A stretch of DNA of 64,000 nt from JAHECQ01 sp963775125 (lineage in GTDB: Bacteria; Actinomycetota; Acidimicrobiia; Acidimicrobiales; SZUA-35): the NCBI GenBank assembly GCA_963775125.1, contig CAVZHQ010000005.1, forward strand, positions 434,001 through 498,000, given 5' to 3'. This document shows positions 56,657-64,000 of this stretch, piece by piece. The position numbers and the translations under genes are program-made. The stretch's first letter is position 1, and each line of letters starts with the position of its first letter. The notes under the pieces were generated by a model. The model ran no database searches and had not been told where the DNA came from. It saw only the letters and a program-made list of their open reading frames with translations.

Positions 56657-57797
56657 TTGTCGGCGCAGTCCGATGCTGCGGGCCTCTACGAAGTGACCGC
56701 CGCAGTGTTCGACATGGACGGCCTCCTCATCGAGTCCGAGTCGAAGTGGCGGACGGCCGAAGAAGAAATGAACGTCCAACTCGGGTTGGGCCTCACCGAG
56801 GACGATTTCCGCAAGACCATGGGCGTCCGCATGGGCGACGTGGCCAAGCGGTGGTTCGAGTGGAAGCCGTGGACCGGACCGACCCCGGCCGAGGTTGCAG
56901 CCGCGGTCGTCGACCGGGTCATCGAGCTGACGGCCGATTCACCGCCTCTCGCCGGCGTGTTCGACGCCATCGAGCGCTGCCGTGCCGCCGGGCTCCGTCT
57001 GGCCTTGTGCTCGTCGTCGGACGAACGCCTCATCCTTGCCGTCCTCGACGCGCTGGGGCTGGCCGACATCTTCGAAGTCGTCCATTCGGCCGAGTTCGAT
57101 GACCACGGCAAGCCGCACCCCGACCCGTACCTGGCAACGGCAGCCAAGCTCGGCGTTGCGCCCCATCGGTGTCTGGCCTTCGAGGACTCGGTCAACGGTT
57201 GCATCTCGGCCAAGGCCGCCGGGATGCGGGTGGTTGCCGTGCCCGATCGTGAGGCCAGAGGTTCGGGGCGGTTCGGGTTCTGCGACCTCGTGCTCGACAG
57301 CCTCGAGCAGTTCGACGCCCGGTCCCTCGAGTTCCTGGCCGGCGGCATTCCTGCGCCGTCGATCTCCCGCCCCCGGTTCCACTTGGCCTTCCCGGTCCAC
57401 GATCTCGACATGGCCAGATGGTTCTACGGCACGGTGCTGGGCTGCCTCGAAGGCCGCTCGGCCCCCGAGTGGGTCGACTTCGACCTCTGGGGTCACCAGA
57501 TCGTCGCCCATCACGACCGCACCATTGACCACACCGTGGACCCCGGCGCCGTGTCGACCAACCCCGTCGACGGCGAGGACGTGCCCGCTCGACACTTCGG
57601 TCTGCTCCTGCACGACGGCGCCTGGCGAGACCTCGTCGCCCGCCTGCAGGCGGCCGACGTTCCGTTCCTCATCCAGCCGCAGGTCCGTTTCGCCGGGCAA
57701 CCGGGCGAACAACTGACCTGCTTCGTGCTCGACCCGTCAGGCAACGCGCTCGGAGTTCAAGGCCTTCGCCGACGACCGCTCGGTGTTCAGGGTTTGA
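56657..57797 (+). CDS. HAD-superfamily phosphatase fused to a VOC (glyoxalase-like) domain, one frameshift near the end
   Basis: About 380 aa, TTG start with AGGAGG eight bases upstream. Residues ~10-215: HAD phosphatase of beta-phosphoglucomutase/hexitol-phosphatase type with AVFDMDGLLIESE (nucleophile Asp), LALCSSSDERLIL (motif II Ser), KPHPDPYLATAAKLG (motif III Lys) and FEDSVNGCISAKAAGM (motif IV). Residues ~232-375: VOC domain, RPRFHLAFPVHDLDMARWFY, GHQIVAHH and HFGLLLHDGAWRDL with likely metal ligands. No start codon lies between the domains, so the fusion is real. At 57752-57753 one extra G shifts the frame; restored it ends ALEFKAFADDRSVFRV at 57797, as VOC proteins do. Confidence 0.82.
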
Positions 57798-57825
57798 GAT
57801 CTCTTCCCTCAGAACGGAGGCCGCG

Positions 57826-58867
57826 ATGCAGCTAGGCATGATCGGGCTTGGACGAATGGGGGCGAACCTCGTTCGCCGTCTTCATCGCAACGGCATCGAG
57901 TGCGTGGTCCACGACCGTGATCCCGAGGTCGTCGCCGCGTTGGTCGACGAAGGTGTGGCGACCGGTGCTGCGTCGATCAAGGAACTGGTGGCCGCCCTCG
58001 ACGCGCCGCGCTCGATCTGGGTGATGGTGCCGGCCGGCGTGGCCGGCCGAGTCGTGGCCGACGTGGCCCAGTATCTCGACGCGGGCGACACCGTGATCGA
58101 CGGCGGCAACTCGCATTACCCGGTCGACATCGAACGGGCCGACTGCGCTTCGCCCCCGCGGCATTCATTACGTCGACGTCGGCACCAGCGGCGGGATCTT
58201 CGGCCTCGAGCGGGGCTACTGCCTCATGATCGGAGGCGAGACCGAACCGGTCCAGCGCCTCGACCCGGTGTTCCGGGCGCTGGCGCCGGGCGCCACCACC
58301 GCAGAGCGCACACGCGGACGTGACGGCGAGGCAGGTTCGGAGGAACTGGGCTACCTCCATTGCGGCCCGGTCGGCGCCGGCCATTTCGTCAAGATGGTGC
58401 ACAACGGCATCGAGTACGCGGCCATGGCCGCCTACGCCGAAGGGTTCTCGTTGTTGTCGCGGGCCAATGTCGGCGCGGCCGACTCGGCCGGCCACGTAGA
58501 CGCCGAAACCGCGCCGCTCGGCGACCCTCGTCATTTCCGTTACGACCTCGACGTGGCCGCCATCGCCGAGCTCTGGCGCCGGGGCAGCGTCATCAGCTCC
58601 TGGCTGCTCGACCTCACGGCCGCAGCGCTGCACGCCGACCCCGAGCTCGAAGGGTTCGCCGGGCGGGTCTCGGACTCCGGCGAGGGTCGGTGGACGGTGC
58701 TGGCCGCCGTCGAATCAGGCACTCCCGTGCCCACGATCGCCGACGCGCTCTTCGGCCGCTTCGCCTCCCGGGGCAACAACGACTTCGCCAACCAACTGCT
58801 GTCGGCCATGCGGGCCGAGTTCGGCGGGCATCACGAGCAAGCCCCCGGTTCGGGAGCATCGCATTGA
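57826..58867 (+). CDS. gnd: 6-phosphogluconate dehydrogenase (decarboxylating), one frameshift
   Basis: About 346 aa when repaired, the short YqeC/GndA-like type. MQLGMIGLGRMGANLVRRLH is the NADP-binding Rossmann start, WVMVPAGVAGRVVADVA and TVIDGGNSHYPVDIERA follow. At 58144 one extra base breaks the frame; the next frame reads GIHYVDVGTSGGIFGLERGY and CLMIGGETEPV, then the substrate-binding HCGPVGAGHFVKMVHNGIEY with the catalytic Lys. Oxidises 6-phosphogluconate to ribulose-5-phosphate. GGAGG stands five bases before ATG 57826. Its TGA overlaps the zwf TTG (TTGA). Confidence 0.9.
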
Positions 58868-60211
58868 TCAGCGACGAACACGCTCCTGCTGACGCGCTGG
58901 TCCTGTTCGGTATCACCGGCGACCTTGCCCGCAAGAAGCTCTTCGGTTCGCTGTACGCGCTCGAGGCGGCGGGCCGGCTCAACGTTCCCGTTGTCGGCGT
59001 GGCGTCATCGAGCTGGACCATCGACGAGCTCCGGGGCAACGCCCGGGAGGCGTTGGACGAAGCGGGCGTTGCGGTCGACGAGGAGGTGTGGGCTCGGTTT
59101 GCCGACCGGCTCTGTTACGTCTCGGGCGACTACCGGGAGGCCAGACACCTTCCAGCGGGTGGCCGAAGCGGTCGGGTCGGCCACCTGCCCCGTGTGCTAC
59201 CTGGCCATCCCCCCGTCACTCTTCACCGCCGTGGTCGACGGACTGGCAAGCGTCGGCCTCCACCGCGGCCGAGTGGTGTTGGAGAAACCGTTCGGCCGGG
59301 ATCTCGACAGCTCCCGCCAGCTCGATGTCTCGGTCAAGGCCCACTACCCCGAGCATCGGATCTACCGCATCGATCACTTCCTCGGCAAGGAGCCGGTGCT
59401 CAACGTCCTCGTGTTCCGCTTCGCCAACTCGATCCTCGAGCCGTTGTGGAACCGGCATTACATCCGTCGGGTCACGATCACGATGGACGAGAGCTTCGGG
59501 ATCGAGAGCCGTGGACGGTTCTACGACGGTGTCGGTGCGTTGCGTGACGTCGTGCAGAACCATCTGTTGGAGATCGTCGGGCTGCTGGCGATGGAGCCTC
59601 CGGTGTCCGACAGCGCCGACGCCATGGCCGACGAGATGGTGAAGGTATTCCGGGCCATGCGGCCCTTCGAACCGGACAAGGTGTGGCGGGGACAGTACGA
59701 GGGGTATCGGGAGGAAGAGGGCGTGGCGTCCGACTCCGAGACCGAGACCTACATTGCGCTCGAGACCGAGATCGATTCGTGGCGGTGGGCCGGTGTGCCG
59801 TGGTTCATCCGGGCGGGCAAGGGACTTTCGGAGACCCGGACCGAGGCCGTGATCGAGTTCGTCAGCCCGCCTCGTCCGCTGTTCACCGATATGGCCCAGG
59901 CACCCGAGCCCAACAGGCTCCGGCTGGAACTCAAACCAAACGATCAGATCGTCCTCCAGATGCAAGCCAAGCAACCAGGGGACGCAATGGTCAGCGGACC
60001 GGTCGAACTCACCGTCGACCATCAAGGCCTCGAGCAGGGCCCCGAGGCGTATCAGCGCCTCCTCGGCGACGCGCTCGAAGGGGACCGTCGCCTGTTCGCC
60101 CGCGGTGACCAGGTCGATCTGGCGTGGCAGGTCGTCCAGCCGATTCTCGACGCTCCGCCCCGGCTGAACTCCTATCCGCTCGGGACCGTTCGCCCCGAAG
60201 CTCGGTCATGA
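58864..60211 (+). CDS. zwf: Glucose-6-phosphate 1-dehydrogenase, one frameshift
   Basis: About 448 aa when repaired, TTG start overlapping gnd's stop. LVLFGITGDLARKKLFGSLY is the NADP fold; at 59143 one extra A breaks the frame between YREA and DTFQRVAEAVG; then LEKPFGRDLDSSRQL, the catalytic RIYRIDHFLGKEPVLN, SFGIESRGRFYDGVGALRDV and GVPWFIRAGKGLSETRTEAV. The end PILDAPPRLNSYPLGTVRP is typical. First oxidative step of the pentose phosphate pathway, making NADPH. Part of the gnd-zwf-kinase-pgl operon. Confidence 0.92.
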
Positions 60212-60251
60212 TCGAAGCGCAGTCATGATCGAGACCCGGACCGTCATGATC
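60205..60251. repeat. Three copies of gtcatgatc around the ROK kinase start
   Basis: gtcatgatc at 60205-60213, 60222-60230 and 60243-60251, each containing an ATG. The second and third ATGs (60225, 60246) are both in frame with the kinase; the first overlaps the zwf stop. Confidence 0.75.
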
Positions 60252-61220
60252 ACGGTCGGCGTCGATCTGGGCGGTACCCATGTCCGGGCGGCGTTGGTCG
60301 ACGAGGACGGAACGGTGCTGTATCGGGAGCGGCGCTCCACCCCGCACCACCAAGCCGAGCCGGTGATCCTGGTCGAGATGGCCCGAGCGATGCTCGACCG
60401 CTCGAACGCGCGGTTCCCCGACCGGGACGTCGGCGGATCGAGTGGTGTCAGCCATGTCGTCGTGGGTGTGCCCGGGGTCGTCGACTATTACGAGGAGCAG
60501 CTGCTGGGCGCGCCCAATCTGCCGCCGTCGTGGACTTCATCGCTGAGCGAGGCCTGGTTGGGCGAGCGCATCGGGGTGCCGATCGCGTTGGCGAACGACG
60601 CCGACCTCGCCGCGGTCGGTGAAGCCAACTTCGGTGCCGGTCGCGGGGTGAAGGACGTCGTCTTCGTCACCATCAGCACTGGGGTCGGGTCGGGGACGGT
60701 CCTCAACGGGCGGTTGGTGCACGGCCGCTACTCGGCCAGCGAGGTCGGTCACATCGTCATCGACCGCGTCGCTGCCGCCACCGGTGGTCCCAAGACGGTT
60801 GAAGATCTCGGCTCCGGCACGGCGTTGGCCCGTCGAGCGGCCGAGGCCGGACTGTCGGCCGACGGGGCCGAACTGGCGGCGATGGCGGCGCGCGGCTGGA
60901 ACGCGGCGCCGATCTCGAACGCGGTGGGGGAGACGCCTCCGGTCGATCCCGACGCGTTGGCAGCTCACGTGTGGCGAGAGGCACTGGGGGACGCATCGCT
61001 CGGTATCGTCAACCTCTGTTGGTTGATGGCGCCCCAGCTTGTCGTGGTGGGAGGTGGCGTGGGAATGAATGCTGAACTCGTGCTCCCCATCATTCGGGAA
61101 AACCTCGCGGCCCACGGCCCGCGCTTCCTCGACATCGACGTGGTGTCGGCTGTCCTGGGCGATGACGCCGGGCTGTCGGGCGCAGCGGCGTGGTGGAAAG
61201 CCGTTGGACGCCATGAGTGA
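60225..61220 (+). CDS. ROK-family sugar kinase (probable glucokinase)
   Basis: 331 aa. ITVGVDLGGTHVRAALVDED is the phosphate-1 motif, VVVGVPGVVDYYEEQLLGAP follows, then NDADLAAVGEANFGAGRG (catalytic Asp region), VTISTGVGSGTVLNGRLVHG and the adenosine motif VVVGGGVGMNAELVL. The ROK zinc motif normally seen after GH (with C-x-C-G and G-C-x-E) is missing: EVGHIVIDRVAAATGGPKTV has the His but no Cys. Within the gnd-zwf-pgl operon a glucokinase supplying glucose-6-phosphate is the natural reading. ATG 60246 (MITVGVDLGG) is a credible alternative start. Confidence 0.85.
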   Translation: MIETRTVMITVGVDLGGTHVRAALVDEDGTVLYRERRSTPHHQAEPVILVEMARAMLDRSNARFPDRDVGGSSGVSHVVVGVPGVVDYYEEQLLGAPNLPPSWTSSLSEAWLGERIGVPIALANDADLAAVGEANFGAGRGVKDVVFVTISTGVGSGTVLNGRLVHGRYSASEVGHIVIDRVAAATGGPKTVEDLGSGTALARRAAEAGLSADGAELAAMAARGWNAAPISNAVGETPPVDPDALAAHVWREALGDASLGIVNLCWLMAPQLVVVGGGVGMNAELVLPIIRENLAAHGPRFLDIDVVSAVLGDDAGLSGAAAWWKAVGRHE

Positions 61221-61914
61221 AGCCGATCAGACGGCTCCTCACGTCGAGGTCGTGTCTCCCTCGCAATGGGTTCCCCGAGCGGCCGACGTCTTCGAGTTCG
61301 CCATTCGTGGTGCCATCGAGACACACGGGCGTTGTGTCATGGGCATCAGCGGCGGCAACACACCGGCGGCGGTGTTCGGAGAACTGGCCCATCGTGACCT
61401 GCCCTGGGACAAGGTCGTCATCGTGCAGGTCGACGAGCGCCTCGCCGCCATCGGGTCCGATGAACGGAATCTGACCCAGCAGTTGCAGGCCTTCGGCGAC
61501 CTTCCGCTCCGGTGGTTGGCCCTCCCCATGGCCGAGCCGATCGCCGATGGCATCGCCACCTTCACCGAAGAGCTCCAAGCTCTGGCCGGCTCGCCCCCCG
61601 TTCTCGACGTCGTGCACCTGGGTCTCGGGGCCGACGGACACACGGCGTCGCTCGTGCCCGGTGACCCCGTCCTCGATGTCGTCGACCGAGATGTCGCCAT
61701 CACCGGCACCTACCGGGGTCATCGTCGGGTCACCCTCACCCGCCCCGTCCTCGATCGGGCCCGCCTCATCGTGTGGCTGGTGCACGGAGCGTCCAAGGCC
61801 CCGGTCCTGGCCCGTTTGCTCGAGCGTGACCGCTCGATCCCCGCCGGACTGCTCAATCCTCAACAGTCGATCGTCGTCGCCGACACCGCTGCGATGCCGG
61901 GCGCGTCTCACTGA
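61213..61914 (+). CDS. pgl: 6-phosphogluconolactonase
   Basis: 233 aa, ATG 61213 overlapping the kinase by 8 bases. CVMGISGGNTPAAVFGELA, DKVVIVQVDERLAAIGSDER (quoted as blocks), LDVVHLGLGADGHTASLVPG with the catalytic His, and RRVTLTRPVLDRARLIVWL are typical of SOL/DevB-type lactonases. Hydrolyses 6-phosphogluconolactone between the Zwf and Gnd steps, completing the oxidative pentose phosphate branch in this operon. Confidence 0.94.
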   Translation: MSEADQTAPHVEVVSPSQWVPRAADVFEFAIRGAIETHGRCVMGISGGNTPAAVFGELAHRDLPWDKVVIVQVDERLAAIGSDERNLTQQLQAFGDLPLRWLALPMAEPIADGIATFTEELQALAGSPPVLDVVHLGLGADGHTASLVPGDPVLDVVDRDVAITGTYRGHRRVTLTRPVLDRARLIVWLVHGASKAPVLARLLERDRSIPAGLLNPQQSIVVADTAAMPGASH

Positions 61915-62003
61915 CGGCGCTGACGGTCGGCAGGTTCAGGCCGCTGCGGGCCGACGATGTAATCGGGCGCCACGAGGCTGAGGACACCTCTGGCAGCTCG
62001 TTT

Positions 62004-62017
62004 TGCCCCAAGGGGCA
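62004..62017. terminator. Possible terminator between convergent pgl and the small-gene pair
   Basis: tgcccc-aa-ggggca inside the 173-bp gap; the two-base centre means the real loop is larger. No T-tract on the minus side, a tttt on the plus side just before it. Otherwise I see nothing in this gap. Confidence 0.25.
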
Positions 62018-62087
62018 GCTCGGCGATCAGTGTGTCACCGCCAGCCGAGCGAAGCGGGGGGCCGATGAAGGCCTGTCTGGGCCCGTC

Positions 62088-62399
62088 TCACCACCCGGCT
62101 TCGCGGTCGATGCGGACGCTGACGAGGCTGACGGTCCCATCGACCTTGAGCACGCCGGTCACCAAAATCCGGGGCACCAGCGTTCCGACCGCGAGGATGG
62201 CTCGGTAGTCCGGCCGATCGGGGATCGGGGTCATGAGCTCATCGAATGCGACTGCGAAGCGCTCGGCGATGGGCGGCAGATCGACAAGTAGGAAGTCGGT
62301 CGCTGAGGGCTCTCCGCTTGGGCCACGCTCGGCTGGCAGCTGTTGGTCGAGCAGCTCGAAGAATCGCTCGTCGACCTTGACGGGTCGACGAGCGCTCAC
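62088..62399 (-). CDS. Putative toxin-like partner protein, 103 aa
   Basis: GTG 62399 overlaps the stop of the upstream 59-aa gene (GTGA), which decides the start. The product has DERFFELLDQQLPAERG, an acidic-hydrophobic core SATDFLLVDLPPIAERFAVA, then RPDYRAILAVGTLVPRILV and VDGTVSLVSVRIDRE, an alternation of strands like small RelE/ParE-type toxins, but I cannot assign catalytic residues. Size, order (short regulator first, partner second) and coupling suggest a toxin-antitoxin pair; this is inference. No Cys, no TM helix. Confidence 0.55.
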   Translation of the reverse strand: MSARRPVKVDERFFELLDQQLPAERGPSGEPSATDFLLVDLPPIAERFAVAFDELMTPIPDRPDYRAILAVGTLVPRILVTGVLKVDGTVSLVSVRIDREAGW

Positions 62400-62575
62400 T
62401 GACCGGTTGGTGCGGTCTCGGAGATGTGGGCCCAAATATCGGCCCGAGCCTGCTCGAGCAAGCTCGGTGGAACCTGGGAGAGGTCGGTCACGATGCACGA
62501 TTGCACGATCTCGTGGCGCTCGTTGGGCGTCATCGCCAAGAGCTCATCGGCACTCCAGACCTTGCCTTCTGACAT
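62396..62575 (-). CDS. Putative antitoxin-like small protein, 59 aa
   Basis: ATG 62575. Short helical protein: KVWSADELLAMTPNERHEIV then QSCIVTDLSQVPPSLLEQAR and a C-terminal helix. The ADELLAMTPNER...VTDLSQVPPSLL pattern is of a kind I associate with small actinobacterial genes that precede a ~100-aa coupled partner. It has no recognisable DNA-binding motif. It is divergent from miaB, with a 120-bp gap for both promoters. Confidence 0.58.
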   Translation of the reverse strand: MSEGKVWSADELLAMTPNERHEIVQSCIVTDLSQVPPSLLEQARADIWAHISETAPTGQ

Positions 62576-62695
62576 ATGGGTCACGATAGTCGCCTCTCGG
62601 TGCGTGGATGGGTCCATGATGGCGGGCGACTGTGACAGGCTCGATTCCCTGACCGACGGGGCTGCGAGCCCCGAGCAGCTCACTAGCCTGATCTG

Positions 62696-64000
62696 GTGGC
62701 CAACGACGAGAAGCGGTACCTGATTCGCACGTACGGCTGTCAGATGAACGAGCACGACTCCGAGCGCATCGCCGGGTTGCTCGAGGCCGACGGCTATCAG
62801 CCGACCGAGTCGGCCGACGACGCCGACGTGATCGTGCTCAACACCTGCTGCATTCGGGAGAACGCCGACAACAAGCTGTACGGCGCGTTGGGTCACCTCA
62901 AGCCGCTGAAGGACGCCAACCCCAACTTGCAGATCGTGGTCGGTGGTTGCCTCGCTCAGAAGGACCGTGACCAGATCCAACGGCGAGCCGGGCACGTCGA
63001 TGTCGTGTTCGGCACCCACAACGTGCATCGGGCCACCGAGCTGATGGCACAGGCCCGCACGTCGGGCCCGCTGACCGAGATCTGGGAGGAGAGCGTGCTC
63101 GAAGAAGCCCGGGCCTTCCCCTCGGCGCTGCCCGTTCGCAGAGAGACCGACTACGGGGCCTGGGTCACCATCCAGATCGGTTGCGACAATTCGTGCGCGT
63201 TCTGCATCGTGCCCGCGGTTCGTGGCTCCGAGATCAGCCGCATGCCCGACGACATCGAGAACGAGGTTCGTCGCCTGGCCGGTGACGGGGTCACCGAGGT
63301 GACGCTGCTCGGACAAAACGTGAACTCCTTCGGCCGAGACCTGGCGTTGGCGGCACGCCAGGCGGGCGAGGACGTTCGCATCCGGCCGATGTTCGCCGAC
63401 CTGCTGCGAACCGTCGGGTCCATCGACGGTATTCGCCGGGTCCGCTACACCAGCCCGCACCCCAAGGACATGACCGCCGACGTGTTCGCAGCGATGGAAG
63501 AGACGGCTGCGGTCGTGCCCCATCTGCACTTCCCGCTGCAGTCGGGGTCCGATCGGGTGCTGTCGGCCATGCACCGCGGCTACACCGCCGAGCGGTACCT
63601 GGCGAAGCTGGCCGAAGCCCGGTCGGTCATCACCGATCTGGCCGTCACCACCGACATCATCGTCGGATTCCCCGGCGAGACCGACGACGACTTCGAACGC
63701 ACCCTCGAGGTTGCGGCCGCCGCCGAGTTCGACAGCGCCTACACCTTCGTGTTCTCGCCCCGGGAAGGAACCGAAGCGGCCCTGATGGTCGACGAGTTCT
63801 GCGACCCCGAGGCGGTCAAGGAACGCTACGCCCGCCTCCGGGTGGTCATCGAGCGTTCGGCCCGGAAGCGTCACGAGGCCCGCGTCGGGTTGGTCGAGGA
63901 GGTCGTGGTCGAGGGCCCGTCGAAGAAGAATCCGTCCGTCCTCACCGGACGCACCCGCCAGAACAAACTGGTGCACTTCGGCAGCGAGCCGCTGCGCCCC
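62696..64000 (+). CDS. miaB: tRNA-2-methylthio-N6-dimethylallyladenosine synthase MiaB, 3' end outside window
   Basis: 435 codons visible, GTG start 62696. Radical-SAM methylthiotransferase modifying A37 of tRNA. RYLIRTYGCQMNEHDSERIA (first cluster Cys), LNTCCIRENADNKLYGALGH, VGGCLAQKDRD, then radical-SAM IQIGCDNSCAFCIVPAVRG, TLLGQNVNSFGRD, HFPLQSGSDRVLSAMHRGYT and TDIIVGFPGETDDDFERT; the TRAM domain (VGLVEEVVVEGPSKKNP) is cut by the window edge. The normal length is ~450-510 aa. Confidence 0.95.
   Translation, partial: MANDEKRYLIRTYGCQMNEHDSERIAGLLEADGYQPTESADDADVIVLNTCCIRENADNKLYGALGHLKPLKDANPNLQIVVGGCLAQKDRDQIQRRAGHVDVVFGTHNVHRATELMAQARTSGPLTEIWEESVLEEARAFPSALPVRRETDYGAWVTIQIGCDNSCAFCIVPAVRGSEISRMPDDIENEVRRLAGDGVTEVTLLGQNVNSFGRDLALAARQAGEDVRIRPMFADLLRTVGSIDGIRRVRYTSPHPKDMTADVFAAMEETAAVVPHLHFPLQSGSDRVLSAMHRGYTAERYLAKLAEARSVITDLAVTTDIIVGFPGETDDDFERTLEVAAAAEFDSAYTFVFSPREGTEAALMVDEFCDPEAVKERYARLRVVIERSARKRHEARVGLVEEVVVEGPSKKNPSVLTGRTRQNKLVHFGSEPLRP

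Overview
The window is GC-rich, densely packed chromosomal DNA from an actinobacterium. Many starts are GTG or TTG, and junctions of the GTGA/ATGA/TTGA type are frequent. The order recG - rsmD - coaD - sepIVA-like - DUF177 - rpmF - plsX - acpP - rnc - fpg-like - smc, then ftsY - ffh - rpsP - khpA - rimM - trmD - rplS - yraN - ftsK - rimO - pgsA - cinA ... recA ... miaB is a typical actinobacterial housekeeping backbone. The fused Kgd-type 2-oxoglutarate dehydrogenase, UvrD2-type helicase, GTP-dependent PEP carboxykinase, F420/LLM oxidoreductase and SARP regulator also point to Actinobacteria. A deep-branching class such as Acidimicrobiia is my inference; no rRNA is present to confirm it.

Layout. 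1-7.4 kb: kgd (cut by the left edge), xth, uvrD2-like helicase, a PH-domain membrane protein and a cytoplasmic BtuF-like protein. 7.5-14.8 kb: a two-gene malyl-CoA lyase operon, CcdA-like and GNAT genes, an alpha-methylacyl-CoA racemase, two small unknown genes, pckG and a cold-shock-fold-like protein. 14.9-26.6 kb: recG to smc. 26.5-32.9 kb: a MoxR/DUF58/VWA operon divergent from a response regulator - histidine kinase - HtrA set resembling MprAB-PepD. 32.9-34.2 kb: an AT-flanked DUF222/HNH gene. 34.4-46.4 kb: SRP, ribosomal, tRNA-modification, FtsK, RimO, PgsA and CinA genes. 46.6-54.1 kb: an accessory block with a 1177-aa SARP/AAA/TPR regulator, an LLM oxidoreductase and an arginine-deiminase (arc) operon that looks partly eroded. 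54.1-64 kb: recA behind a strong SOS box, a guaB-like gene, a HAD-VOC fusion, the pentose-phosphate set gnd - zwf - ROK kinase - pgl, a small toxin-antitoxin-like pair, and miaB (cut by the right edge).

Sequence quality matters here. At least a dozen otherwise well-conserved genes (kgd, rnc, HNH, ftsY, trmD, yraN, ftsK, copC, arcA, HAD-VOC, gnd, zwf) are broken by single-base indels. They are mostly one extra base, with a dense cluster in 38.7-43.2 kb, while long genes such as smc, recG and the SARP gene are intact. I read these as mainly assembly or read errors. I annotate the restored genes and state where the frame jumps.

The biologically most interesting items are: an Fpg-family protein at the rnc-smc locus that has lost almost every catalytic and zinc-binding residue while keeping full length; an arc operon whose ornithine carbamoyltransferase has shrunk to an in-frame 79-codon remnant with translational coupling kept; a CinA with a degenerate deamidase domain; a HAD-VOC fusion; and a compact TA-like pair. 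I saw no CRISPR array, insertion sequence, prophage, rRNA or tRNA.
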